Notes: generated by a model from the letters alone, not told the origin. A stretch of DNA of 64,000 bases from an uncultured Eubacterium sp. (GCA_945939115.1 CAMEVC010000007.1:20302-84301), one strand, 5' to 3'; shown: positions 55,157 through 63,868, counted from the stretch's first letter. Numbers and translations: made by a program.

Positions 55157-57160
55157 ATGAGTAATTTAAAATCTGTAATAAAGAAAAGCAAGTTTTTTCA
55201 ATATAAAAAGAGTATAGAGATAAGAAGCAGTAAAGATGAGAGAATACTTAGACATGGCAAAAAAGATGCAATATTAGCTGCAATCAAGAATACTAACATA
55301 ATCTATAAGAAAAATAATACTGTAGAAGATAGATTACATCAAATTGAAAAACTATTTAAAGTAGTGACTATTGATATTACATTTTATGGTCCTTTTATAT
55401 ACTTTCTTGATGATAAAAATTGCATTTATTCACAGAATGAGATTATTGATAATATCCCGTTTAACTATGAATTATTTATAGAAAATGGATTAAATCAAAT
55501 ACTTGATCGACAATACAAGGACAAAGAAGTAGGAAAAGAGAATATTCAAACCGTTAGAATTGTAAGTGAATTTATTGATCGCATTTGTGATTCATTAAAG
55601 CATAATACTAATAATCCATTTGCACAAAAATCTATAGAATATTTTCAAGGTATGAAGACTTCTAGTGCTAAGGATATTACTGACGCTTTACAAAGAATCC
55701 TTTTCTGGAATCAATTGCTCTGGCAAACAGGACATAAACTGGTCGGGTTAGGTCGTTTAGACAAAATACTTAACAGATTTTACGTAGAAGATGGCGATGA
55801 AGAATTAATCAATCAATTCCTTAACGTTCTGCATAATAATTACTACTATAAAAGTAATGCAATGCTTGGTGATACTGGGCAAGTGATTATTCTGGGAGGA
55901 CTGGAGGAAAATGGGGAATATTTCTGCAACAAGTATACATATATGATACTCGAAAGTATTATGAAGATGGGAACTCCTGATCCAAAAGCATTACTAAGAG
56001 TAAGTGATAATATGCCGGTTGATCTTCTGGACTTGGCTTGCAAAAGTATTTTAACAGGTTGTGGTAGTCCATTGCTGTCAAATGACCATAAAGTCATAAA
56101 ATCTTTGATGGACTTCGGTTATGCTCCTTCAGATGCATATAATTATGGTGTGTCTGCCTGCTGGGAACCATTGTCAATAGGTAATTCTTTAGAGCAGAAT
56201 AATCTGTTTAATATAGAATTTGGACGGGTAATAAATGAATTTATTGTTTCTGAAAACTATGATAACTGTTTTACATATGATGATCTAGTAAAGGGGTATA
56301 AAACAAGCTTAGAAAAGCATATCAAAAATTGCCTTTGCTTGCTAGACTCTATTAAATGGGAGAAAGATCCGTTGTTAACGTTATCAGTTAAGAATTGTAT
56401 GGAAACGAATAAGGAAATATCTGAGGGCGGAGCCGTTTATAATAATTACGGTTTATTATCTGTTGGACTTAGCTCAGCCATTAATTCATTGTTAAATATA
56501 AGGAAATATGTTTTTCTTGAAAGGAAATATTCGTTGAATGAAATAAAACAAGCTGTAATCAATGATTTTGATAATTCAGATGAAATGAAACGTGATTTTG
56601 AACAAAAATCATATTTTGGCTCACTAGATGATGAAAGTATCAAATTGACTCAGGACATTATGGATTTCACTGAGTTATGCTTAAAGGATTATCGAAATAG
56701 ATTAAATGGTAAAGTGAAGTTTGGCTTAAGTTCACCTGCATATGTAAATACAGGTAAAAGTGTAGGAGCAACTGCAGACGGAAGAAAAAAGTATGCCCCA
56801 TTCGCAACTCATATATCAAACGAGAGGGAATATAATCCTACAGATTTAATGCAATTTTCCGGTGCGCTTGATTATGGGAAATTTAAAGGAAACGGTAATG
56901 TTGTAGATATGATAGTATCTCCAGCATTAGCAAATTCAGGAAAATTTGTTAGATTTATTAAATCAGCTATTAAAGTTGGATTTTATCAAAGTCAGTTCAA
57001 TATCATTACGTACAAACAGTTAGTTGAAGCAAAAATGTATCCAGAGAAGTATCCAGACCTTATTGTTAGAGTATGGGGGTTTAGCGCGTATTTTAGGGAT
57101 GTGCCTGAAGAATATCAGGATGCTTTAATTGAACGTGCCCGTGTAGCCGAGGCAATTTAG
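55157..57160 (+). CDS. Short glycyl radical enzyme (PFL-like superfamily), unknown substrate
   Basis: 667 residues from ATG 55157, six bases after TGAGG; the in-frame TTG at 55145 overlaps the previous stop. Superfamily features: GDTGQVIILGG (about 238-248), the thiyl cysteine with its general-base Glu in SACWEP (C335 and E337, the GCxEP position of diol-dehydratase-like members), GATADGRKKYAPFA (about 590), and the C-terminal radical site RVWGFSAYF with Gly641. Members usually have 760-850 residues; the shortfall is mostly N-terminal. The reaction cannot be read, but the C-x-E pattern favours an elimination or C-C/C-O lyase over pyruvate formate-lyase, which has adjacent cysteines. Needs a radical-SAM activase, probably 60185-61003. 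Confidence 0.88.
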   Translation: MSNLKSVIKKSKFFQYKKSIEIRSSKDERILRHGKKDAILAAIKNTNIIYKKNNTVEDRLHQIEKLFKVVTIDITFYGPFIYFLDDKNCIYSQNEIIDNIPFNYELFIENGLNQILDRQYKDKEVGKENIQTVRIVSEFIDRICDSLKHNTNNPFAQKSIEYFQGMKTSSAKDITDALQRILFWNQLLWQTGHKLVGLGRLDKILNRFYVEDGDEELINQFLNVLHNNYYYKSNAMLGDTGQVIILGGLEENGEYFCNKYTYMILESIMKMGTPDPKALLRVSDNMPVDLLDLACKSILTGCGSPLLSNDHKVIKSLMDFGYAPSDAYNYGVSACWEPLSIGNSLEQNNLFNIEFGRVINEFIVSENYDNCFTYDDLVKGYKTSLEKHIKNCLCLLDSIKWEKDPLLTLSVKNCMETNKEISEGGAVYNNYGLLSVGLSSAINSLLNIRKYVFLERKYSLNEIKQAVINDFDNSDEMKRDFEQKSYFGSLDDESIKLTQDIMDFTELCLKDYRNRLNGKVKFGLSSPAYVNTGKSVGATADGRKKYAPFATHISNEREYNPTDLMQFSGALDYGKFKGNGNVVDMIVSPALANSGKFVRFIKSAIKVGFYQSQFNIITYKQLVEAKMYPEKYPDLIVRVWGFSAYFRDVPEEYQDALIERARVAEAI

Positions 57161-57178
57161 AAAGTAAGGGATGAATTA

Positions 57179-58615
57179 ATGGGACAGAAAAGTATTAAGA
57201 AAAACTATTTATTTAATTTATCTTATCAGATATTGCTTCTAATTACCCCATTAATTACAACGCCGTATGTTTCTCGTGTATTAGGAGCAAGAGGAATAGG
57301 TACTGTTAGCTATACAGAGTCGATAGCCACATATTTCGTGTTAGCAGCAACAATGGGGATAACAACCTATGGCCAGAGAGAGATTTCTTATGTACAAGAC
57401 TCTATAGAAAAAAGAAGTACTGTATTTTGGAATACCAAGATTCTACAATTTGTTACTTCATTTTTAACTTTTTCTGTTTATGCGGTTTTTGCATTCTATC
57501 GAAAGGAAAGCTTGATATATTTGATATTTTCATTAAATATAGTTGCTGTTTTCTTTGATGTAACCTGGTTCTTTCAGGGAATGGAAGAATTTGGTAAGAT
57601 TGTCTTCAGAAATATAGTATTCAAGATTTTTAATATATTATATATATTTGCTTTCGTAAAGAATGCAGAAGATGTATATTTATATGCTTTAGGTTTATGT
57701 TTGTTTACAGTATTGAGTAATATATCACTTTGGTTTTATTTACCTAAATACATCAAAAAAATTGACTATTCTAATTTACATCCTTTTAAAAGATTATCGG
57801 TGGTAATATCATTGTTTGTTCCTACAATAGCAATATCTATTTATACAGTTCTCGATAAAACGATGATTGGTGTTATAACCAATAATTCGTTTGAAAACGG
57901 TTACTATGAACAGTCATTAAAGATATCTAGGATGGTCTTAACGATAGTAACTGCTCTTGGTACTGTTATGATACCAAGAATTGGCTTTCATTTTGAAAAA
58001 GGTGATACAGAAGAAGTGAAGAGACTAATGTATCGCGGTTATAGATTTGTTTGGTTTCTGGGTATTCCACTTTGTTTTGGTCTAATAATGGTTGCACCAA
58101 ATTTTGTACCTTGGTTTTTTGGAACTGGGTATGGCAAAGTTGTTGATTTATTGAGAATTCATGCTTTTCTCATCTTAGCAATAGGTATTAACAATGTAAC
58201 TGGTATGCAGTATCTTATTCCAACTAATAGGCAGAATGCATTTACTTTTACAGTGATTATTGGAGCGGCAACTAACTTTGTTTTAAATGCAATTTTGATA
58301 GATATTTTAATGTCAAAAGGTGCAGCTATAGCTTCGGTCGTGGCAGAAACTATAATTGCCGTAGTTCAGCTGATTATTGTAAGAAAAGAATTATCTCCGT
58401 TGATTGTAATAAAGGAAGGCATCCATTATTACATCGCTGGATTTGGAATGATTATTGGTTTGAAATTTTCCGGCAAGTTGTTTACTCCATCGGTTTTACA
58501 CACAATGATTCTGATATGTATTGGCGGATCAATATATATTGGCATGTTACTACTAATGAGAGATGAATTCCTTTTATCTAATATAAAAACGGTTTTAGAT
58601 AAATTCAGGAGGTGA
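57179..58615 (+). CDS. Wzx-type oligosaccharide flippase
   Basis: 478 residues, about 12-14 membrane helices. N-terminal NYLFNLSYQILLLITPLITTPYVSRVLG is the MATE/MOP Wzx opening. Moves undecaprenyl-linked repeat units to the outer membrane face. 18 bases after the glycyl radical enzyme and just before glf. Confidence 0.93.
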   Translation: MGQKSIKKNYLFNLSYQILLLITPLITTPYVSRVLGARGIGTVSYTESIATYFVLAATMGITTYGQREISYVQDSIEKRSTVFWNTKILQFVTSFLTFSVYAVFAFYRKESLIYLIFSLNIVAVFFDVTWFFQGMEEFGKIVFRNIVFKIFNILYIFAFVKNAEDVYLYALGLCLFTVLSNISLWFYLPKYIKKIDYSNLHPFKRLSVVISLFVPTIAISIYTVLDKTMIGVITNNSFENGYYEQSLKISRMVLTIVTALGTVMIPRIGFHFEKGDTEEVKRLMYRGYRFVWFLGIPLCFGLIMVAPNFVPWFFGTGYGKVVDLLRIHAFLILAIGINNVTGMQYLIPTNRQNAFTFTVIIGAATNFVLNAILIDILMSKGAAIASVVAETIIAVVQLIIVRKELSPLIVIKEGIHYYIAGFGMIIGLKFSGKLFTPSVLHTMILICIGGSIYIGMLLLMRDEFLLSNIKTVLDKFRR

Positions 58616-58619
58616 AGAA

Positions 58620-59738
58620 ATGCTGTACGATTATTTAATAGTAGGAGCAGGACTCTTTGGAGCCGTATTCGCTCAACAAGCAAAAGAAAAAGGAAAAAAA
58701 GTACTGGTTATTGATCGTAGAGATCACATTGCTGGTAATGTATATACTAAAAAGGTAGAAGGAATTAACTTTCATCAGTATGGAGCTCACATTTTCCATA
58801 CTAACAATCATGAGGTTTGGAATTACCTTCAGGCATTCACGGTATTTAACCGATTCACCAACTCCCCAGTAGCTAATTATAAAGGAGAACTTTATTCTCT
58901 TCCTTTTAATATGTACACATTCAACAAGATGTGGGGAGTAGTAACCCCGGAAGAAGCCGCAGCTAAGATTGAAGAACAGAAGAAGGAAGTAAAAGGTGAA
59001 CCGAAAAATTTGGAAGAACAAGCTATCTCTTTAGTGGGTCGAGATATATATGAGAAGTTGATTAAGGGCTACACTGAGAAGCAGTGGGGAAGAGATTGTA
59101 AAGACCTTCCTGCCTTTATCATCAAGCGACTTCCGGTTCGCCTTACTTTTGATAATAATTACTTCAACGCACTTTATCAAGGTATTCCAATTGGTGGTTA
59201 TACTAAGATGGTCGAGAACATGCTTGAGGGAATTGAAGTAAGACTGGGTGAAGATTATCTGGAAAAGAAAGCAGAATATGATGGAATGGCTGAGAGGGTA
59301 ATCTACACAGGGCCTATTGACGCTTACTTTAATTATTGTTTAGGTAATTTGGAATATCGCTCTGTTCGTTTTGAAAACGAAGTGCTTGATATGCCGAACT
59401 TCCAGGGAAATGCTGCTGTGAATTATACAGATCGTGAGACCCCATGGACTAGAATTATTGAACACAAATGGTTCGAGTTTGGCAAGGATGAGGATGGTAA
59501 CAACCTCCCGAAAACTGTAATAAGCAGAGAGTTTAGCTCTGAATGGAAACCTGGGGACGAGCCATATTATCCGGTCAATGATGAGAAGAACGGCGAGTTG
59601 TACAAGAAATATAAAGAGATGGCTAACAAAGAAAAAAATGTTATCTTCGGCGGCCGTTTAGGAGAATACAAATACTATGATATGGATGCTGTAATTGCAT
59701 CTGCTTTAGAATGCGCTAAAAAAGAACTGGGTGGATAA
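58620..59738 (+). CDS. glf: UDP-galactopyranose mutase
   Basis: FAD enzyme making UDP-galactofuranose, 372 residues. FAD-binding GAGLFGAVFAQQAKEKGKKV (about 8-27) and DRRDHIAGN; substrate segment NRFTNSPVANYKGELYSLP and GYTEKQWGRDCKDLP are typical. AGGAGGTGAAG precedes the ATG. Supports Galf in the polymer. Confidence 0.96.
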   Translation: MLYDYLIVGAGLFGAVFAQQAKEKGKKVLVIDRRDHIAGNVYTKKVEGINFHQYGAHIFHTNNHEVWNYLQAFTVFNRFTNSPVANYKGELYSLPFNMYTFNKMWGVVTPEEAAAKIEEQKKEVKGEPKNLEEQAISLVGRDIYEKLIKGYTEKQWGRDCKDLPAFIIKRLPVRLTFDNNYFNALYQGIPIGGYTKMVENMLEGIEVRLGEDYLEKKAEYDGMAERVIYTGPIDAYFNYCLGNLEYRSVRFENEVLDMPNFQGNAAVNYTDRETPWTRIIEHKWFEFGKDEDGNNLPKTVISREFSSEWKPGDEPYYPVNDEKNGELYKKYKEMANKEKNVIFGGRLGEYKYYDMDAVIASALECAKKELGG

Positions 59739-59792
59739 AAGAATAAGGGCTAATGGATAATCTCCTACGCAAGCAAGAAACAAAGAAAAGAA

Positions 59793-60063
59793 GGTATAAT
59801 AGACGCAATTGATGTCTGAAAAGGAATATGTATATTATTGGTTATCGTAGGTTATCAGTTTGAAAAATATGGATTGACTCATCAATTGCAAATAATACAA
59901 ACATTTCATACGCCACTTTTCTATATAACTTCAGGATATTTTATCAGTTTTTATAGAAATGCCGGATAATTTAAAAAAGATAAGATTAGAAGATTATCTA
60001 TTCCTTATGTATGTGCAGTGCTACTTTTATAGTCTATATTATCTGCGTGATTGCATATAAAAC
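59793..60063 (+). pseudogene. Acyltransferase-3 family gene remnant
   Basis: In one reading frame the DNA decodes as IDAIDV-stop-KGICILLVIVGYQF, then FHTPLFYITSGYFISFYRNAG-stop, then RRLSIPYVCAVLLL-stop. This is the start of an acyltransferase 3 (OafA/NolL-like) membrane protein of normally 330-380 residues, with three in-frame stops (59817, near 59968 and near 60030) and no C-terminal two-thirds. It shows a lost O-acylation step. The rest of the 446-base gap to the activase has no gene. Confidence 0.75.
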
Positions 60064-60167
60064 ATATTCATTCCCAGATGCTTTACATAGATAAAAAAGA
60101 AGGATAGTGATCTATGATGAATTGAAAGTTTACAAATTAAAATAGCATTGTCTTTGTTGATTTTTAG

Positions 60168-60177
60168 GGGGGGGGGG
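60168..60177 (+). repeat. G10 homopolymer before the activase gene
   Basis: Ten consecutive Gs at 60168-60177, seven bases before ATG 60185. It also serves as the ribosome-binding region. Long G tracts slip during replication and can make expression phase-variable; a miscounted assembly is also possible. Confidence 0.85.
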
Positions 60178-60184
60178 CAAGCTG

Positions 60185-61003
60185 ATGGAAAATATTCTTC
60201 TTACCAATATTCAGCATTTTTCATTGCATGATGGACCTGGGATCAGAACCACAGTTTTCCTTAAAGGTTGCTCATTGCGATGCCCATGGTGTTCGAATCC
60301 TGAAAACCTTGTGGGAAAGACACAGAAATATATTAATAATGGGGTTGAAGGATTATACGGAAAAGAGTATAGCTGTAACGAACTGTATGATGAAATTCTG
60401 AAAGATAAAGTCTTTTATGATGGCGATAGGGATAGCAAAGATATAAATAAAATGCCGGGTGGAGTGACATTCTCCGGTGGCGAGTGTTTGCTTCAGATGG
60501 ATGAACTTGAGCCGTTGTTAGAAAGGCTAAAAGAAGAAGGGATTCATACCGCCGTTGAAACCTGCCTTTACGCATCAGCTTCACAATTATCTATAGCAAT
60601 TAAACACATTGATTTGTTCTATGTGGATATAAAGATTTTGGATGAAAAGAAGAGCAAAGAGGTCCTTCGTGGTAATCTACCTGTTTATTATACTAATCTT
60701 CAATCTCTTTTAAATTCAGGAAAACCAATTATATTTCGTATACCTGTAATCGGCGGATACACGGATACGGATGATAATAGAAAAAGAGTAGTTGAACTTC
60801 TTGATACCATGAAGGGAAATGTTCTTAAGATCGAATTAATAAAAGAACACAATCTTGGAACAATCAAATATCAGTCACTTATAAATGGAGGTAACGATAT
60901 AAAGCTTCCTAATTATATTGGTGTCAGTGATGAACTGATGGAACGGTATAAAAAAGAGATTAAGGCTGTGGTTAAAATACCGGTTGAAGTGTGTAAGATA
61001 TAA
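60185..61003 (+). CDS. Glycyl radical enzyme activase (radical SAM, PflA-like)
   Basis: 272 residues. Opening IQHFSLHDGPGIRTTVFLKGC and the [4Fe-4S] C-x3-C-x2-C in CSLRCPWCSNPE (Cys at about 29, 33, 36) define GRE activases, which install the glycyl radical with SAM. The stretch where many relatives carry a cysteine-rich ferredoxin insert has only one cysteine, so the insert is absent, as in PflA. The GGE motif that contacts SAM reads SGGECLLQ rather than the common GGEP. The only GRE in the window is at 55157-57160, the probable target. Terminator follows. Confidence 0.92.
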   Translation: MENILLTNIQHFSLHDGPGIRTTVFLKGCSLRCPWCSNPENLVGKTQKYINNGVEGLYGKEYSCNELYDEILKDKVFYDGDRDSKDINKMPGGVTFSGGECLLQMDELEPLLERLKEEGIHTAVETCLYASASQLSIAIKHIDLFYVDIKILDEKKSKEVLRGNLPVYYTNLQSLLNSGKPIIFRIPVIGGYTDTDDNRKRVVELLDTMKGNVLKIELIKEHNLGTIKYQSLINGGNDIKLPNYIGVSDELMERYKKEIKAVVKIPVEVCKI

Positions 61004-61052
61004 CTGGTGATCTCCTGAATTCGTACCTCTGTCATTTTTTCGGACAGTAAAT

Positions 61053-61110
61053 AACCAGACAACCAACAATCCAAATTCCTGATTTTTGCTTGTCTGGTTT
61101 TATTGATTTT
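61053..61110 (+). terminator. Terminator after the activase
   Basis: AACCAGACAA (61053-61062) pairs with TTGTCTGGTT (61090-61099), then TTTATTGATTTTATT. End of the polysaccharide transcription unit. Confidence 0.8.
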
Positions 61111-61284
61111 ATTGTCCTTCCTGTGCAACTATCAATCCAAACAACTGAAAGCCTACAAAATAAGGTAGGGTGAAAAAACACAACACAACAGAACAGAATA
61201 ATAAAAACACGCCACAGCAGATGTGGGGGAAGGGGTAGGAAACCCACTACTCAATCTGTAAATTCAAAAAGAAGGACAAAACAA
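61111..61284. other. Gene-free stretch before the second glmM
   Basis: AT-rich, A- and C-biased DNA without a gene. No clear sigma-A promoter for glmM copy 2. Base composition changes sharply at the glmM start. Confidence 0.6.
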
Positions 61285-62670
61285 ATGTCAAAATACTTTG
61301 GAACAGACGGCTTTCGCGGTGAAGCCGGAATCAATCTCACCGCCGACCATGCCTTCAAGGTAGGCCGCTTCCTGGGCTGGTACTACACCCAGCTGAAGCG
61401 TCAGAACAATGACTCGTCTCCTGCTAGAATTGTGATCGGCAAAGACACTCGCCGCAGCTCCTATATGTTTGAGTACTCCCTTGTGGGAGGACTGGTAGCC
61501 TCTGGTGCGGATGCTTATCTTCTTCACGTCACCACCACGCCTTCCGTGGCCTACATTGCCCGTATGGATGAGTTTGACTGCGGTATTATGATTTCCGCAA
61601 GTCATAATCCCTACTACGACAATGGCATCAAACTCATCAACAGGCACGGAGAAAAGATGGATGAGGAAACCATCAATCTGGTAGAAGACTATCTGGATGG
61701 AAAGCTGAATCTGTTTGGAAAGTCGTGGGACGAGCTTCCGTTTGCCTCTCGTGACCATATTGGTTGTACAGTTGACTATGTGTCTGGCCGAAATCGCTAT
61801 GTGGGTTATTTGATTTCTCTTGGCATCTATTCCTTCAAGGGTGTTAAGGTTGCGCTTGACTGTGCAAATGGCTCGTCTTGGAATGTTGCAAAAGCGGTCT
61901 TTGACGCACTTGGAGCAAAAACACTTGTCATCAACGCAGAGCCCAATGGTACGAACATTAACAACAATGCTGGATCGACACACATTGGTGGTTTGCAGAA
62001 GTTTGTGGTAGAGAATCAGTGCGACGTCGGCTTTGCTTACGACGGCGATGCAGACCGCTGCCTGTGTGTGGATGAAAAGGGTAACGTGATTACTGGAGAC
62101 CACATTCTTTACATCTATGGCCGGTACATGAAGGAACGCGGTAAGTTGGTGAACAACACAGTCGTTACGACGGTTATGAGTAACTTTGGCCTCTACAAAG
62201 CTTTTGATGAGTGCGGTATTAGCTACGCGAAGACCGCTGTTGGTGATAAGTACGTCTATGAGTATATGACAAAGAATGGCTGCCGCATCGGCGGTGAGCA
62301 GAGCGGTCATATTATCTTCAGTAAATATGCCAGCACCGGTGACGGTATTCTGACCAGCTTGAAGATGATGGAGGTCATGCTGGCACGGAAAAAGAAGATG
62401 TCCGAGCTCAGTGAAGGCTTTACTGTTTACCCGCAGGTGTTGAAGAATATCCGGGTACACAATAAGGCGGAGGCCCAGAATGACAATGATGTACAGGCTG
62501 CCGTGAAAGCTGTAGCAGAAAAGCTGGGGGATTCCGGTCGTATTCTGGTTCGTGAATCCGGAACGGAGCCTGTTATCCGGGTCATGGTTGAGGCAGAGAG
62601 TGAGGAAACTTGTCAAAAATACGTTGACGAGGTGATTGCTGTAATCAAGGCAAAAGGTCACGCGGTATAA
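61285..62670 (+). CDS. glmM: Phosphoglucosamine mutase, second copy (foreign codon use)
   Basis: 461 residues, highly similar to the copy at 47168 with the same loops: ISASHNPYYDNGIKL, DGDADRCLCV, GGEQSGHIIF and RESGTEPVIRVM. It is slightly longer because of a short insert after residue 36 and another near 145. GC-rich, with many C/G third positions, in contrast to copy 1; it looks acquired from a higher-GC gut Clostridium. The gene is intact. Its partner glmS is broken. Confidence 0.93.
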   Translation: MSKYFGTDGFRGEAGINLTADHAFKVGRFLGWYYTQLKRQNNDSSPARIVIGKDTRRSSYMFEYSLVGGLVASGADAYLLHVTTTPSVAYIARMDEFDCGIMISASHNPYYDNGIKLINRHGEKMDEETINLVEDYLDGKLNLFGKSWDELPFASRDHIGCTVDYVSGRNRYVGYLISLGIYSFKGVKVALDCANGSSWNVAKAVFDALGAKTLVINAEPNGTNINNNAGSTHIGGLQKFVVENQCDVGFAYDGDADRCLCVDEKGNVITGDHILYIYGRYMKERGKLVNNTVVTTVMSNFGLYKAFDECGISYAKTAVGDKYVYEYMTKNGCRIGGEQSGHIIFSKYASTGDGILTSLKMMEVMLARKKKMSELSEGFTVYPQVLKNIRVHNKAEAQNDNDVQAAVKAVAEKLGDSGRILVRESGTEPVIRVMVEAESEETCQKYVDEVIAVIKAKGHAV

Positions 62671-62703
62671 GAGCCGTGACCACGAGAGGAGTGCGTGAAA
62701 AGT

Positions 62704-63488
62704 ATGTGTGGAATCGTAGGTTTTACCGGAAAGCAGCAGGCGGCACCCATCCTATTGGATGGTCTGTCGAAGCTGTAGTGAACGTGGTTGGCAGCAGTAT
62801 TGCCCGGGAAGCTGACCATGTGCTGTATACGTTGGCCGGACCGGAGATTTCTGTGGCAACGACGAAGGCATACAGCGCACAGCTCGTCGCAGTAGATTGC
62901 TTGGCGGTACAATTCGCTTTCGTGCGTGGGATGATTACCGAGGAGCAGTACAGTTACTACATTTCCGAACTGCAGACCATTCCAGAGAAGATACAGAAGG
63001 CTCTGGAAGACAAGGAGCGGATCCAGTGGTTTGCGGCAAAACACGCCAATGCCCATGATGTGTTTTTCATTGGCCGGGGCATCGACTATGCCGTTGGGCT
63101 GGAAGGTAGTCTGAAGCTGAAAGAAGTCTCCTATGTTCACAGTGAGGCATACGCAGCCGGTGAACTTAAGCATGGAACAATCAGCCTGATTGAAGATGGT
63201 ACGTTGGTGATCGGAGTGCTGACCCAGAGGGAGCTTTATGAGAAGACCATCAGCAATATGGTCGAGTGCAAGAGTCGGGGCGCCTACCTGATGGGTCTTA
63301 CCACCTTCGGCAAGTATGAAACGGAGGATCATGTTGATTTCACTGTGTATGTCCCAAGAGTGGATGAGCACTTTGTGGGAAGCTTGGCTGTCGTGCCCTT
63401 GCAGTTGCTGGGCTACTATGTGAGCGTGGCGAAAGGACTTGATGTTGATAAGCCTCGGAATCTTGCTAAGAGCGTGACAGTGGAGTAA
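62704..63488 (+). pseudogene. glmS: glmS second copy with internal deletion
   Basis: Starts MCGIVGFTGKQQAAPILLDG, then reaches a TAG at 62776 after 24 codons. From 62775, in another frame, it continues as VVNVVGSSIAREADHV to the normal end DKPRNLAKSVTVE. Compared with the intact GlmS at 44668, residues from about 25 to about 388, over 1 kb, are missing. Both expected edges contain GCTG, so the junction fits a microhomology deletion. The remaining C-terminal SIS part lacks the glutaminase and most of the first SIS domain, so no functional GlmS is made. Confidence 0.9.
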
Positions 63489-63493
63489 AATAA

Positions 63494-63602
63494 GGCTGTG
63501 CAGGTGATACCCTATCCCTGCACGGTAGCTGCTCGAAACTTTGCACACCTCTCCGTGGTGAGCAGCAGGCAACGCAGTAAAAGATACTGTGGCTAAGATG
63601 TA
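63494..63602. ncRNA. Structured repeat element, copy 1 (candidate RNA)
   Basis: Hairpin A: GTGCAGG (63498-63504) with CCTGCAC (63517-63523), and an inner GATA/TATC. Two bases later the conserved block CTGCTC (63529-63534) pairs with GAGCAG (63560-63565). Hairpin C: CGCAGTA (63573-63579) with TACTGTG (63585-63591), then GGCTAAGATGT. Sequence and spacing match copy 2 while the variable stems differ. Strand inferred from neighbouring genes. Confidence 0.5.
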
Positions 63603-63615
63603 GAGAACTCATAAA

Positions 63616-63732
63616 ACAAAGGACAAGTGGTTCGGCGTTACATATAAGGAAGACAAAGAGGCTGTGGTTCAGAGCTTTAAGAAGCTGATCGAGGATGGCG
63701 TGTATAGGGAAGAATTGTACAGTGATTTGTGA
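63616..63732 (+). pseudogene. C-terminal remnant of a sugar-phosphate nucleotidyltransferase
   Basis: About 38 codons, reading KDKWFGVTYKEDKEAVV then FKKLIEDGVY and ending at TGA 63730-63732. The run resembles the C-terminal end of nucleotidyltransferases that make NDP- or UDP-sugars. No start codon or catalytic domain is present. It fits a decayed amino-sugar nucleotide cluster with the glmM/glmS copies upstream. Confidence 0.55.
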
Positions 63733-63771
63733 TTATGCTTGCTAATAAAGCAGGAACGTGGTTTAATATCT

Positions 63772-63868
63772 ATGGGAGCAAGATAACGCTCCCATCACTG
63801 CTCGAATCTTTGCACACCTCTTCGTGGTGAGCAGCAGGCAACGATTTATTATGATCGGCTAAGATGTT
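63772..63868. ncRNA. Structured repeat element, copy 2 (candidate RNA)
   Basis: Hairpin A: ATGGGAGC (63772-63779) with GCTCCCAT (63788-63795), different bases from copy 1. Two bases later CTGCTC (63798-63803) pairs with GAGCAG, with the same interior. Hairpin C: CGAT (63842-63845) with ATCG (63854-63857), again compensated, then GGCTAAGATGT. Located just before the last gene. Confidence 0.5.

Noticed and set aside
55157..57160. Pyruvate formate-lyase (pflB)
   Set aside because: PFL has two adjacent catalytic cysteines and about 750 residues; this protein has SACWEP and 667 residues, so only superfamily membership is supported.
61288..62661. 457-residue open frame on the minus strand opposite glmM copy 2
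   Set aside because: It is an antisense shadow of a GC-rich gene; it is histidine- and valine-rich with no family motif and no ribosome site, while the plus strand is clearly GlmM.
62658..63572. 304-residue minus-strand open frame opposite the broken glmS
   Set aside because: Shadow of the GlmS C-terminal coding strand and of the structured repeat; no recognisable domain.
63494..63868. Integron attC sites
   Set aside because: Repeats follow gene ends and fold, but the attC core sites GTTRRRY/RYYYAAC are not convincingly present and no integrase is in the window.
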